Counted from the first letter of the stretch, positions 37,027 through 46,491 are shown. The stretch is 64,000 bases of DNA from Vibrio sp. STUT-A11 (GCF_026000435.1 NZ_AP026763.1:186001-250000), one strand, 5' to 3'. Notes: generated from the letters alone by a model not told the origin. Program-made: numbers and translations.

Positions 37027-37041
37027 TTTACGAATCTTTAC
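37027..37041. promoter_or_regulatory. CpxR box between cpxR and cpxP
   Basis: TTTAC-GAATC-TTTAC on the plus strand is GTAAA-N5-GTAAA on the minus strand, a perfect match to the CpxR consensus. It lies about 110 bases before the cpxP start and 78 before cpxR, and can serve both. Confidence 0.85.
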
Positions 37042-37139
37042 GCTCCCTATACATCACTTTACTTAGCGCGTCCTATTCTATACTCAAGCGCTGGGAGAAC
37101 AGCCCAGAAGAAGCAATCAGATGTATGAGGAATCAAATT

Positions 37140-37652
37140 ATGAAATCTGCAAAAAAAATTGTGTTAGCTGCCGTTGTTCTACCACTGACTCTTGGTGCAG
37201 CAGGTGCTTTTGCTTATGGTGGTAAAGACCATCAAAAAGGGCCTCGTGACGAATGTGGACCGGGTATGGAGCGCGGTATCATGCGCCAAATGGATCTGAC
37301 TGACGCACAAAAAGAGCAATTGCAATCTTTCCGTGATGCTAACCGCGCTGAAATGAAAGGCAAAAATTCGGCAGACCGTGATGCTCGCAGAGCGGAGCGC
37401 CAAGCTTACCATGCAAGAATGCAAGCTCTCGTGCTAGCGGACAACTTTGATGAAGCCCAAGCCACTGCATTAGCGAAAGAAATGGTAGAAAAACAAACTG
37501 AGCGCCGTGTAAAAATGCTGGAGAAAAAACACCAGATGTTGAGTGTTCTGACTCCTGAGCAAAAAGAAGAGTTTGTAAAATTGCAAAACGAACGTATGCA
37601 GCAGTGTGGTGAAAGAATGCAAAAACGCATGGAAAAACCAAACAGTAACTAA
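37140..37652 (+). CDS. cpxP: CpxP/Spy family periplasmic stress protein
   Basis: 170 residues from ATG 37140; ATGAGGAAT upstream supplies its ribosome site, so earlier ATGs are not used. A signal peptide (about 1-26, ending FAYGG) leads to a helical body with two LTxxQ-type motifs (MDLTDAQKEQL and VLTPEQKEEF), the mark of the Spy/CpxP family. CpxP binds misfolded proteins and damps CpxA. Divergence from cpxRA and the CpxR box support the name. Confidence 0.93.
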   Translation: MKSAKKIVLAAVVLPLTLGAAGAFAYGGKDHQKGPRDECGPGMERGIMRQMDLTDAQKEQLQSFRDANRAEMKGKNSADRDARRAERQAYHARMQALVLADNFDEAQATALAKEMVEKQTERRVKMLEKKHQMLSVLTPEQKEEFVKLQNERMQQCGERMQKRMEKPNSN

Positions 37653-37673
37653 CCATCACACTGAAATAATCTG

Positions 37674-37701
37674 AAGAGGCTGCCAAAGGTAGCCTCTTTT
37701 T
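37674..37701 (+). terminator. Terminator downstream of cpxP
   Basis: AGAGGCTGCC, AAA and GGTAGCCTCT followed by TTTTG. It lies 22 bases after the stop codon. Confidence 0.88.
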
Positions 37702-37775
37702 GATCTGGCTATTTCATACTCATTCAATAATTATCGAGGTATACTCTGGATATGGTTTGAGTTAACTCTTTGATT

Positions 37776-38684
37776 ATGAAACATCAATATGCACGCTTAG
37801 TGACGACGGCAGCATGGACTGCGACAATCACGGCAACGGTTTTATTACTGGTTAAGGTTGTCACTTGGTGGGTGACAGGTTCGGTCAGCCTATTAGCCTC
37901 CCTTATTGACTCTATGTTGGACATTGCCGCATCAGTAGTGAATTTAGTTGTGGTCCGTTACGCCTTGCAGCCTGCAGACAGAGAACATACTTTTGGTCAT
38001 GGCAAGGCAGAGTCATTAGCGGCTCTGGCGCAAGCGATGTTCATTTCCGGATCTGCGGTATTTTTGATCCTCAACGGGGTCGATCGTTTCTTCCGTCCTC
38101 ATGCTTTGCATGCTCCCGAGCTAGGGGTTTATGTCTCATTGTTTGCTATGGCAGTGACGTTCGGCTTAGTGACTTTTCAGAAACATGTTGTGCGGTTGAC
38201 TGGTAGCCAAGCGATTGCCGCCGATTCTCTCCACTATCAAACCGACCTTTATATGAATGCGGCGATTATGGTTGCGCTTGGGTTGAGTTATTTTGGCGTT
38301 ACACAAGCTGATGCGGTGTTTGCGATTGGCATTGGTGTGTTCATTCTGTACAGCGCTGTCAAAATGGTCAATGAAGCGACTCAGACTTTACTAGACAGAA
38401 AACTGCCGGATACCGAGTTAGAAGAAATCCGCGCGCAGTGCTTGAGTGTGAAAGGGGTGAGAGGGGTTCATCAACTACGAACCCGAATGTCCGGGCCGAC
38501 GCGTTTTATTCAGTTACACCTTGAGCTAGACGACGACTTACGTTTAATCGAAGCTCACTATATTGCTGATAAAGTAGAAGAAAATTTACTTGCAGTGTTC
38601 CCTGAAGCGGATGTGCTGATCCATCAGGATCCTATATCTGTCATTTATGGACCAGAGAAAGAACAGAAACAACAAGACTGGTAG
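37776..38684 (+). CDS. fieF: Cation-efflux pump FieF (YiiP)
   Basis: A zinc/iron-proton antiporter of the CDF family. 302 residues from ATG 37776: six helices, with metal-site residues in SLIDSMLDIAAS (about 40-51) and the second DxxxD/HxxxD site in DSLHYQTDLYMN (about 149-160). HTFGHGKAESLAAL is the helix 2-3 loop. The C-terminal dimer domain contains HQLRTRMSG and HLELDD. The order cpxP-fieF-pfkA is the same as in E. coli. Confidence 0.96.
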   Translation: MKHQYARLVTTAAWTATITATVLLLVKVVTWWVTGSVSLLASLIDSMLDIAASVVNLVVVRYALQPADREHTFGHGKAESLAALAQAMFISGSAVFLILNGVDRFFRPHALHAPELGVYVSLFAMAVTFGLVTFQKHVVRLTGSQAIAADSLHYQTDLYMNAAIMVALGLSYFGVTQADAVFAIGIGVFILYSAVKMVNEATQTLLDRKLPDTELEEIRAQCLSVKGVRGVHQLRTRMSGPTRFIQLHLELDDDLRLIEAHYIADKVEENLLAVFPEADVLIHQDPISVIYGPEKEQKQQDW

Positions 38685-38968
38685 CGCTCGAAAAATAGTA
38701 AGACGTCTGACGACAAACGGGCGCTTATTGTCTATCTTTCCATCAATACGTTTTAAGAATCCTGATACTGATGTGAATCAACGAAGTTGCTAAGAGAAGC
38801 TGTAATACTCTTACATAAGTAGAAAAGTTACATAAAAATGTGTGTTTTCATTGGTAATCCGGTATAGGAAATGTAACATAACGCACAGTTCTGGATTATG
38901 CAGGTTGCTTGGTGACAAGGGGCCTAAAAGAAAATTATATAATTGATTGCCAAAGATCGAGGGTGAGC

Positions 38969-39931
38969 ATGATTAAGAAGATCGGTGTTTTAACAAGTGG
39001 CGGTGACGCACCTGGTATGAACGCTGCAGTACGCGGCGTGGTACGCACAGCACTTTCTGAGGGATTGGAAGTTTACGGTGTGTACGACGGCTACCTAGGT
39101 CTTTATGAAGATCGCATCACAAAACTAGATCGTTCTAGTGTTTCTGATGTTATCAACAAAGGTGGTACGTTCCTGGGCTCTGCTCGCTTCCCTGAATTCA
39201 AGGAAGTGGCAGTACGCGAAAAAGCAATTGAGAATCTGAAGAAACACGGTATCGATGCACTGGTTGTTGTCGGTGGTGACGGCTCGTACATGGGGGCGAA
39301 GAAACTGACTGAAATGGGTTACCCATGTATCGGTCTGCCAGGCACTATCGATAACGATATCGCGGGTACGGATTACACCATTGGTTACCTAACTGCACTA
39401 AACACAGTTATTGATGCAATCGACCGTCTACGTGACACTTCTTCATCTCACCAACGTATTTCAATTGTAGAAATCATGGGCCGTCACTGTGGTGACCTGA
39501 CTCTGATGTCTGCTATCGCTGGTGGTTGTGAGTACATCATCACACCAGAAACGGGTCTTGATAAAGAGAAGCTGATCGGCAACATTCAAGACGGTATTGC
39601 AAAAGGTAAGAAACACGCAATCATCGCACTTACTGAGTTGATGATGGATGCAAACGAACTTGCTCGTGATATCGAAACAGCAACGGGTCGTGAAACTCGA
39701 GCAACCGTACTGGGTCATATTCAACGTGGTGGTCGTCCTACTGCATTTGACCGTGTGCTTGCTTCTCGCATGGGTAACTACGCGGTTCACCTTCTGATGG
39801 AAGGTCACGGTGGCCGTTGTGTTGGTATCCAAAAAGAAGAGCTTGTACATCACGATATCATTGATGCGATTGAAAACATGAAACGCCCAGTACGTAATGA
39901 CCTGTACAAGGTTGCAGAAGAGCTGTTCTAA
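38969..39931 (+). CDS. pfkA: 6-phosphofructokinase I
   Basis: It phosphorylates fructose 6-phosphate with ATP, the committed step of glycolysis. 320 residues, the same as E. coli PfkA, from ATG 38969 behind GAGGGTGAG. Motifs: GVLTSGGDAPGMNAAVRG (ATP loop), the VVVGGDGSYMGA loop, the catalytic GTIDNDIAGTD (about 125-135), EIMGRHCGDL and GHIQRGGRPTAFDR. A strong terminator follows. Confidence 0.98.
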   Translation: MIKKIGVLTSGGDAPGMNAAVRGVVRTALSEGLEVYGVYDGYLGLYEDRITKLDRSSVSDVINKGGTFLGSARFPEFKEVAVREKAIENLKKHGIDALVVVGGDGSYMGAKKLTEMGYPCIGLPGTIDNDIAGTDYTIGYLTALNTVIDAIDRLRDTSSSHQRISIVEIMGRHCGDLTLMSAIAGGCEYIITPETGLDKEKLIGNIQDGIAKGKKHAIIALTELMMDANELARDIETATGRETRATVLGHIQRGGRPTAFDRVLASRMGNYAVHLLMEGHGGRCVGIQKEELVHHDIIDAIENMKRPVRNDLYKVAEELF

Positions 39932-39970
39932 GCAAAGTCGATTCGCTTTGTATTGAACTCAATTACTGAA

Positions 39971-40001
39971 TGCCGTTTGCTTAACCGTAAACGGCATTTT
40001 T
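39971..40001 (+). terminator. Terminator downstream of pfkA
   Basis: TGCCGTTT, a 10-base loop and AAACGGCA followed by TTTTT. Confidence 0.88.
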
Positions 40002-40012
40002 ATTGGTTTGGA

Positions 40013-40048
40013 TTACAGATGACGGAGCGCTTCGCTTACAGATTACGG
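40013..40048. repeat. Short direct repeat between pfkA and the MATE gene
   Basis: TTACAGATGACGG (40013-40025) and TTACAGATTACGG (40036-40048) flank GCGCTTCGC. Similar strings are scattered in vibrio genomes as I recall; no function is known to me. Confidence 0.4.
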
Positions 40049-40104
40049 GAGGTCTTCTTTTCAGTATTCAGTAAGCCCCAAACTTTTTCCTAAAATCTCT
40101 GGCT

Positions 40105-41472
40105 TTATTCTATCAGCATTAATTTCCGCTCGTGAAGCGCAAACATGTAACCAAGTAAACCACCTAATATATTACCCACCGCAACACCAATAAATAGCCC
40201 TTCCACGTCGTACAGGTGGCTGCCAATCCAAGCTGCTGGCAAAGTGAATACGAACAAGCGCATAAAGCTCCATTGGAAGGCGCGCAATGGTTTATGCATC
40301 GCATTCAATCCGCTCACTAATATCATCACAATACCTTGGAAACCGTAGCTGAACGGCACAACAAGCAGATAATGCCAAAGCAGGCTTTTTACTGCTTCTT
40401 CTTGTGAGAAAAGAGCGGCAAGAGGAATGCTCAATGGCACCATCGCCAGAAAAATCAGCCCTTGAAACACCACCGCAAAACGCATGCTGATAAACAGTCC
40501 GGCGAACGCACGCTGTGGGTTGTTGGCCCCCAGATTTTGCGCCATAAAGGGGGTCAGTGCAGAGGTCAGAGACATCAGTACCAGAAGGAGTATCGATTCA
40601 ATTCGCTGAGCGGCTCCATAAGCGGCAACCGCTGCGGTGCCGTGGCTTGACAGTAGCATCATCAAAATGGCACCTGACAGAGGAGTCATTGCCGTAGATA
40701 GTGCGGCTGGTGTGCCAATTTTTAATGTTTGCTGCCAATCTTGTTTGAGTCGTTTCCACTGTGGTTGAGCGAGTAACTGTTCGCGTTTTATGAGCAAGTA
40801 GAATGAGCCCAACAACGCTCCCAACCAGCTGAAGGCACTCGCAATTGCAGCACCTTGGATTCCAAGCTCAGGGAAAGGGCCTAAACCGAAGATCAGTAAT
40901 GGGTCTAATATTCCGTTGATCAAACCCGCAAGCATCATGATCTTAGCGGGGGTTTTGGTATCACCCGTCGCGCGTATCGCACTGTTACCAGCCATTGGTA
41001 TCACCAGCAATGGAATAGTGAGATACCACACGTGCATATATTGCTCGATAAGCGGCAGCAAATCGTCAGCCGCACCAAGAAAACCAAACAGTGGTCTGAT
41101 GGTCACAAAGCCAACTGATGACGCAATCACAACTAGCATGACAGCTAACAGTAGACCATGAGTAGTAAAACGCGCGGCTTGCGCAGAGTGCCCCTGTCCG
41201 AGTAATCGGCCGATATTGGTCGAAAGGCCCATGCCAATGCCCATCGTAATGCAATTCACACCAAAGGTGACCGGAAAGGTGTAACTAATGGCAGCTAGGG
41301 CTTGAGTGCCGAGCAGAGAAATAAAGAATGTATCGACCAGATTGAACATCAATATCGCGATCATGCCCACCGTCATCGGGACCGTCATTTTTCTCAGTGT
41401 TTCGGGAATGGGCGCGCTCAACAAACCATGTTTATCTGTTGCTTGGTGTTCCGGCTTGTTTCTTTCCAGCAT
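40105..41472 (-). CDS. MATE family efflux transporter
   Basis: A 455-residue inner-membrane protein with 12 hydrophobic segments in two related halves (about 30-235 and 255-450). The first half has FNLVDTFFISLLGTQALAAI, typical of MATE pumps that export drugs or cationic toxins with Na+ or H+. The substrate cannot be assigned. It is isolated between the pfkA terminator and the groES promoter, and is transcribed away from groES. Confidence 0.9.
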   Translation of the reverse strand: MLERNKPEHQATDKHGLLSAPIPETLRKMTVPMTVGMIAILMFNLVDTFFISLLGTQALAAISYTFPVTFGVNCITMGIGMGLSTNIGRLLGQGHSAQAARFTTHGLLLAVMLVVIASSVGFVTIRPLFGFLGAADDLLPLIEQYMHVWYLTIPLLVIPMAGNSAIRATGDTKTPAKIMMLAGLINGILDPLLIFGLGPFPELGIQGAAIASAFSWLGALLGSFYLLIKREQLLAQPQWKRLKQDWQQTLKIGTPAALSTAMTPLSGAILMMLLSSHGTAAVAAYGAAQRIESILLLVLMSLTSALTPFMAQNLGANNPQRAFAGLFISMRFAVVFQGLIFLAMVPLSIPLAALFSQEEAVKSLLWHYLLVVPFSYGFQGIVMILVSGLNAMHKPLRAFQWSFMRLFVFTLPAAWIGSHLYDVEGLFIGVAVGNILGGLLGYMFALHERKLMLIE

Positions 41473-41593
41473 GTTTAACGTCTATCTGGTGGATAAACTG
41501 CAAGGATACAAGAAAGCAAGAAGGTGAGCGAGTGCGCATTTCTCACGCAAACCGTTGCGATCTTTTAACTAAGTCACAAAAAAATCATGCTCG

Positions 41594-41625
41594 CCCCTTG
41601 GGATCGTTCATTGGACCCCTTATAT
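41594..41625 (+). promoter_or_regulatory. Heat-shock (sigma-32) promoter of groESL
   Basis: -35 CCCCTTGGG (41594-41602), 13 bases, then -10 CCCCTTATAT (41616-41625). This fits the sigma-32 pattern CTTGAA / CCCCAT-T and lies about 65 bases before the groES ATG. No CIRCE element was found. Confidence 0.8.
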
Positions 41626-41690
41626 AGTGATCACGTGTCCCAGAAGGGCAATTATCAAATAAACATGGAAATTTTCAGGAGAGACGACCA

Positions 41691-41981
41691 ATGAACATTC
41701 GTCCATTACATGACCGAGTTATCGTTGAACGTAAAGAAGTTGAATCTAAGTCAGCTGGTGGAATCGTTCTGACTGGTTCTGCTGCGGAAAAATCAACTCG
41801 CGGTGTTGTTCTAGCTGTAGGCAAAGGCCGCATTCTAGAGAACGGCACAGTGCTACCGCTGGACGTTAAAGTTGGTGATACTGTTATCTTCGCTGAAGGT
41901 TACGGCACTAAGACTGAAAAAATCGACGGTAAAGAAGTGCTAGTGATGTCTGAAAACGACATCATGGCAATCGTTGAATAA
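41691..41981 (+). CDS. groES: Co-chaperonin GroES
   Basis: A 96-residue lid of the GroEL folding chamber. It starts MNIRPLHDRVIVERKE; the mobile loop is at about 16-33 (ESKSAGGIVLTGSAAEKST), and it ends ENDIMAIVE, all standard. It follows a sigma-32 promoter and precedes groEL by 77 bases in one operon. Confidence 0.98.
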   Translation: MNIRPLHDRVIVERKEVESKSAGGIVLTGSAAEKSTRGVVLAVGKGRILENGTVLPLDVKVGDTVIFAEGYGTKTEKIDGKEVLVMSENDIMAIVE

Positions 41982-42058
41982 TAGCAATCATTGAGTAATT
42001 TTTTGCTCAGATTCAAAAACCAAGTCGAACTTAAAGAATTGTAGAAAGGAAATCAAAG

Positions 42059-43705
42059 ATGGCTGCTAAAGACGTTAAATTTGGTAATGACGCACGAGTT
42101 AAGATGCTAGAAGGTGTAAACGTTCTGGCTGACGCGGTAAAAGTGACATTAGGTCCTAAAGGCCGCAACGTCGTTCTAGATAAATCTTTCGGTGCACCAA
42201 CAATCACTAAAGATGGTGTATCTGTAGCGCGCGAAATCGAACTGGAAGACAAGTTCCAGAACATGGGCGCTCAAATGGTTAAAGAAGTAGCATCTAAAGC
42301 AAACGATGCTGCAGGTGACGGTACAACAACAGCAACAGTACTGGCGCAATCAATCGTAAACGAAGGTCTGAAAGCAGTAGCTGCGGGTATGAACCCAATG
42401 GATCTTAAGCGCGGTATCGACAAAGCAGTAGCAGCAGCAGTTGAACAGCTAAAAGAGCTGTCTGTTGAGTGTAACGACACTAAAGCTATCGCACAGGTAG
42501 GTACTATCTCTGCGAACTCTGACGTAAGCGTAGGTAACATCATTGCCGAAGCAATGGAACGTGTTGGTCGCGATGGTGTTATCACTGTTGAAGAAGGTCA
42601 GGCGCTACAAGACGAGCTAGACGTAGTTGAAGGTATGCAGTTCGACCGCGGTTACCTGTCTCCTTACTTCATCAACAACCAAGAAGCAGGTTCTGTTGAT
42701 CTAGAAAACCCATTCATCCTGTTAGTTGATAAGAAGATCTCAAACATTCGTGAACTTCTACCAACACTAGAAGCGGTTGCTAAAGCCTCTCGTCCACTGC
42801 TAATCATCGCAGAAGACGTAGAAGGTGAAGCGCTAGCAACACTAGTTGTGAACAACATGCGTGGTATCGTGAAAGTGGCGGCAGTAAAAGCACCAGGTTT
42901 TGGTGACCGTCGTAAAGCAATGCTACAAGACATCGCCGTTCTAACTGGCGGTACAGTGATTTCTGAAGAAGTAGGTCTAGAGCTTGAAAAAGTAACACTA
43001 GAAGACCTAGGTCAGGCGAAGCGCGTTGCGATCACGAAAGAAAACACAACTATCATCGATGGTATCGGTGAAGAAGCGATGATCCAGGGTCGTGTCACTC
43101 AGATTCGTCAACAAATCGAAGAATCAACTTCAGACTACGACAAAGAGAAACTACAAGAGCGCGTAGCTAAGCTAGCTGGCGGTGTTGCAGTAATCAAAGT
43201 TGGTGCAGCAACTGAAGTTGAAATGAAAGAGAAGAAAGACCGCGTAGAAGACGCACTACACGCAACTCGCGCCGCAGTTGAAGAAGGCGTAGTCGCAGGT
43301 GGTGGTGTTGCTCTAATCCGTGCAGCATCTAAGATTGTTGACCTACAAGGTGACAACGAAGAGCAAAACGTTGGTATCCGCGTTGCACTACGTGCAATGG
43401 AAGCGCCAATCCGTCAAATCACCAAGAACGCTGGTGCTGAAGACTCAGTAGTCGCGAACAACGTGAAAGCGGGCGACGGCAGCTACGGCTACAACGCGGC
43501 AACCGGCGAGTACGGCGACATGCTAGAGATGGGTATCCTGGATCCAACTAAAGTAACTCGTAGCGCTCTACAGTTCGCAGCATCGGTTGCAGGTCTGATG
43601 ATCACAACTGAAGCAATGGTTACTGACCTACCACAGAAAGACGGCGCAGGCATGCCTGATATGGGCGGCATGGGCGGTATGGGTGGTATGGGCGGCATGA
43701 TGTAG
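42059..43705 (+). CDS. groEL: Chaperonin GroEL
   Basis: It forms the 14-subunit folding chamber. 548 residues, the same as E. coli GroEL. ATP-site motifs: LGPKGRNVVLD (about 31-41) and DGTTTATVLAQS with the catalytic Asp at 87. The apical domain is at about 190-375, VVAGGGVALIR follows, and the C-terminus carries the GGM repeats. It is highly biased to optimal codons, as expected for an abundant protein. Confidence 0.99.
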   Translation: MAAKDVKFGNDARVKMLEGVNVLADAVKVTLGPKGRNVVLDKSFGAPTITKDGVSVAREIELEDKFQNMGAQMVKEVASKANDAAGDGTTTATVLAQSIVNEGLKAVAAGMNPMDLKRGIDKAVAAAVEQLKELSVECNDTKAIAQVGTISANSDVSVGNIIAEAMERVGRDGVITVEEGQALQDELDVVEGMQFDRGYLSPYFINNQEAGSVDLENPFILLVDKKISNIRELLPTLEAVAKASRPLLIIAEDVEGEALATLVVNNMRGIVKVAAVKAPGFGDRRKAMLQDIAVLTGGTVISEEVGLELEKVTLEDLGQAKRVAITKENTTIIDGIGEEAMIQGRVTQIRQQIEESTSDYDKEKLQERVAKLAGGVAVIKVGAATEVEMKEKKDRVEDALHATRAAVEEGVVAGGGVALIRAASKIVDLQGDNEEQNVGIRVALRAMEAPIRQITKNAGAEDSVVANNVKAGDGSYGYNAATGEYGDMLEMGILDPTKVTRSALQFAASVAGLMITTEAMVTDLPQKDGAGMPDMGGMGGMGGMGGMM

Positions 43706-44026
43706 TGCTGCTTACCTTGTTGCTGTAACCTTTTATAGCGTTAAGGTAACTGACCAGACCAAGAAAAAGCTGAGGTTTTTACCTCGGCTTTTTTGTGCCT
43801 GGTGTTTGAGGGTGAATACTTTTCGATGGGGCTAAAAGCATCTGTATTGTGAGGGGTTGGTGCAAGAAACACTTCCGAAAATAGTGAAATATAGTCAGTC
43901 TATATTTTTCCTATTATAGTCAACTTGTTAAATATGACGTGCGAGTAACGTTTTTTAGCTTAGCAACTAGAAAATGAGAATTCATACGCTATGTTGTAAA
44001 TAATGCTTAATATAACGGAGATTAGA
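43706..44026. other. Intergenic region between groEL and the exported repeat-protein gene
   Basis: This stretch of about 320 bases contains the groEL terminator at 43764-43794 and an AT-rich leader for the next gene. No other gene is seen. Confidence 0.65.
43764..43794 (+). terminator. Terminator downstream of groEL
   Basis: AAAAAGCTGAGG, loop and CCTCGGCTTTTTT. It is strong and lies 58 bases beyond the stop. Confidence 0.9.
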
Positions 44027-44590
44027 ATGAAAAAGCTTTTGACGTCTTTGGCAGTGGTATCCGCGGTTACATCACCTGTTGCGCTTGCTGACAGTACTCC
44101 TGTGATGTTTTCTACTATCGATCACACGAATGCACCATCTCGCTCTGAAGTGGGTGGTGTTCGCTTAGCTGTTCTACATGGTCAGGTTAACGAAGTGAAA
44201 GGGGTTGATTTCTCTTTACTTGGTATGTCAGAAACCGATCGTACTACAGGCATTAACTTTGGTTTGTTCTTTGGCGCTGCAAAAGTAAACCAAGAAATGA
44301 AAGGTGCTTCACTTGGTTTGGTTAACTGGAACCGCGGCCAAACAACAGGTCTCAACCTGGGTGCGGTTAATATTACGAACAATGTGAACGGTCTTAACTG
44401 GAGTGCGGTGAACTACTCTGAAGGTTATACAATGGCGGATGTCGGTCTGGCTAGTATTTCTAAAAAGTCTAACTTCCAGCTAGGTTTCTTTAACATGACA
44501 GACCAAATTGACGGTATTCAAATCGGTCTGCTTAACTGTGCGGATAACGGTTTCTTGAAGTGTTTCCCACTGATTAACTTCGCGAAATAA
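44027..44590 (+). CDS. Exported repeat protein of unknown function
   Basis: 187 residues from ATG 44027, behind AACGGAGATT. A clear signal peptide (1-22, KKLLTSLAVVSAVTSPVALA then D). The mature part is a run of short beta-like repeats of the form G-(x)-N-(F/L)-G-(L/A)-(V/F)-N: GVDFSLLG, GINFGLFF, GASLGLVN, GLNLGAVN, GLNWSAVN, FQLGFFN, GIQIGLLN. Proteins with such repeats are seen in several bacteria and may form a small beta-solenoid or beta-sheet surface. Two Cys near the C-terminus could bond. I assign no function. It has its own terminator. Confidence 0.82.
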   Translation: MKKLLTSLAVVSAVTSPVALADSTPVMFSTIDHTNAPSRSEVGGVRLAVLHGQVNEVKGVDFSLLGMSETDRTTGINFGLFFGAAKVNQEMKGASLGLVNWNRGQTTGLNLGAVNITNNVNGLNWSAVNYSEGYTMADVGLASISKKSNFQLGFFNMTDQIDGIQIGLLNCADNGFLKCFPLINFAK

Positions 44591-44619
44591 TCTGAAGTTA
44601 GCAAAATAAGATTTAACAC

Positions 44620-44653
44620 AAAAAGACCCCGAACCGATGTCGGGGTCTTTTTA
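44620..44653. terminator. Bidirectional terminator between the repeat-protein gene and epmB
   Basis: AAAAGACCCCGA, CCGATG and TCGGGGTCTTTTT form a symmetric hairpin serving two convergent genes. Confidence 0.9.
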
Positions 44654-44690
44654 TATTTCATGTTTTAGCTTATTTGATCTAGCGGGACGC

Positions 44691-45713
44691 TTACTCTAAG
44701 TGCAGATCCAGTGGTGTTTTACTTGGCCTGCCACCGACTTCTCGCGTAAGTTTTGGCACCAGATAACCAGACACACGTGTAATCACTTCGCGCATGAGCG
44801 TTTTTGCCTCCTCATCGGAAACAAAGTAGTGCGCAGCCCCTTGAACTTTGTCTAATACATGCAAGTAATAAGGTAACACTCCCGCATCAAATAAGGCTTC
44901 ACTCAAGTCGACTAGGGCATCCACAGAGTCATTGATATCTTTAAGCAGCACACTTTGGTTGAGTAGAGTCACACCAGACTGTTTGAGTTTGAACAGCTGT
45001 GAGGCGAGCTCACTACTTAATTCGTTTGCATGGTTGATGTGAGTGACCAAGATAACCTGCAAGCGGGAGTCGCGAAGTATCTGGCATAGCCCATCGGTTA
45101 TACGCGCTGGGATTACCACAGGTAAGCGGCTGTGAATTCGAAGACGTTTGATATGCGGAATTTGTGCAATCCGCTCTATCAGCCACTGAAGTTCATCATC
45201 TTTCGCCATTAATGGGTCACCACCAGAGAAGATCACTTCGTTCAGCTCGGGTTGCTGCGCAATATATTCGAGACTTTGAGCCCAGGCTTGTTTACCACTT
45301 TTGTTATCCTGATACGGGAAATGTCGACGGAAGCAGTAGCGACAATTCACCGCACAGCCTCCTTTAACAATCATCAGCGCACGATTGCGATATTTGTGCA
45401 GCAAGCCGGGAATTTCGTTGTCTTGCTCTTCAAGTGGATCGCTGGAGTAGCCCTTATGCACTTCGAACTCTTCACTTAACGGTAAAACCTGACGTAAAAG
45501 AGGGTCTTTGGGATTGCCTTTTTCCATTCGATCGACAAAACTTTGCGGTACACGCTGTGCAAACAGCTTGCGCGCGGCAAACCCGTCTCGCCACGGTGAG
45601 GGATCTATTTCCAGTTTTTCGAGCAATTTTGCAGGATCAGAGATCCCATTCGCCAACTGTTTGAGCCAGTTTTGCTCAACAGAATCGACTTTTCGGGTTA
45701 TTATGTGCGGCAT
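44691..45713 (-). CDS. epmB: EF-P beta-lysine biosynthesis protein EpmB (lysine 2,3-aminomutase)
   Basis: A radical-SAM enzyme that turns L-lysine into (R)-beta-lysine, which EpmA attaches to EF-P. 340 residues with the cluster motif CAVNCRYCFRRHFPY (CxxxCxxC, about 118-132), FSGGDPLMAKD, and a C-terminal KTPLDLHLE. It is divergent from efp with only 32 bases between the starts, so the two promoters must overlap. epmA lies 5 kb away at 50256. Confidence 0.96.
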   Translation of the reverse strand: MPHIITRKVDSVEQNWLKQLANGISDPAKLLEKLEIDPSPWRDGFAARKLFAQRVPQSFVDRMEKGNPKDPLLRQVLPLSEEFEVHKGYSSDPLEEQDNEIPGLLHKYRNRALMIVKGGCAVNCRYCFRRHFPYQDNKSGKQAWAQSLEYIAQQPELNEVIFSGGDPLMAKDDELQWLIERIAQIPHIKRLRIHSRLPVVIPARITDGLCQILRDSRLQVILVTHINHANELSSELASQLFKLKQSGVTLLNQSVLLKDINDSVDALVDLSEALFDAGVLPYYLHVLDKVQGAAHYFVSDEEAKTLMREVITRVSGYLVPKLTREVGGRPSKTPLDLHLE

Positions 45714-45745
45714 TGAATTTAGCTCTAAGAATGTAAGAGGAAAAA

Positions 45746-46312
45746 ATGGCTACAGTTAGCACCAATGAATTTAAAGGCGGTCTTAAGTTAATGCTTGATA
45801 ACGAGCCTTGCGTAATTCTGGAAAACGAATACGTTAAACCAGGTAAAGGCCAAGCGTTCAACCGCGTGAAAATTCGTAAACTTCTTTCTGGTAAAGTGCT
45901 AGAGAAAACATTCAAGTCTGGTGACACTTGTGAAGTGGCAGACGTAATGGATATCGACCTAGATTATCTATATTCAGACGGCGAATTCTACCACTTTATG
46001 AACAATGAGACGTTTGAGCAAATCGCTGCTGATGCAAAAGCAGTTGGTGAGAACGCTAAGTGGTTGGTAGAAAACAACACTTGCATGATCACACTTTGGA
46101 ACGGTAACCCAATCTCAGTGACGCCACCAAACTTTGTTGAGCTGGAAGTGACTGACACAGATCCAGGTCTGAAAGGTGATACTCAAGGTACTGGTGGTAA
46201 ACCAGCGACACTATCAACTGGCGCTGTTGTACGTGTTCCACTGTTCATCGCAATTGGCGAAGTGATCAAAGTTGACACTCGTACTGGTGAATACGTAGGT
46301 CGTGTGAAGTAA
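45746..46312 (+). CDS. efp: Elongation factor P
   Basis: It rescues ribosomes stalled at polyproline. 188 residues, three beta domains. The modified lysine is Lys34 in VKPGKGQAF, the same site as in E. coli. C-terminal GEVIKVDTRTGEYVGRV is the family signature. An AAGAGG-type site precedes the ATG. All modification genes (epmA, epmB) are close by. Confidence 0.98.
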   Translation: MATVSTNEFKGGLKLMLDNEPCVILENEYVKPGKGQAFNRVKIRKLLSGKVLEKTFKSGDTCEVADVMDIDLDYLYSDGEFYHFMNNETFEQIAADAKAVGENAKWLVENNTCMITLWNGNPISVTPPNFVELEVTDTDPGLKGDTQGTGGKPATLSTGAVVRVPLFIAIGEVIKVDTRTGEYVGRVK

Positions 46313-46332
46313 TTCACTTAAACGTATCGAAT

Positions 46333-46358
46333 AAAAAGGTCGCTTCGGCGGCCTTTTT
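46333..46358 (+). terminator. Terminator downstream of efp
   Basis: AAAAAGGTCGC, TTCG and GCGGCCTTTTTT. A UUCG tetraloop caps a GC-rich stem. Confidence 0.9.
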
Positions 46359-46445
46359 TATTGCCTGTAATTTATCAGCTTATAGGGCAATGTGAACAAT
46401 GGAGAGTACCGCTCTATTAGTAAAAAGATCATAGGTGACCAAAAA

Positions 46446-46475
46446 CAAAAAAGCTGGCATAAAGCCAGCTTTTTT
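46446..46475 (-). terminator. Terminator downstream of frdD
   Basis: AAAAAAGCTGGC, loop and GCCAGCTTTTTT are symmetric. It lies 17 bases beyond the frdD stop. Confidence 0.9.
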
Positions 46476-46491
46476 CATTTATAAAAGTGTC

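Noticed and set aside
41480..41690. CIRCE operator before groES
   Set aside because: No TTAGCACTC-N9-GAGTGCTAA palindrome was found; the sigma-32 promoter explains control.
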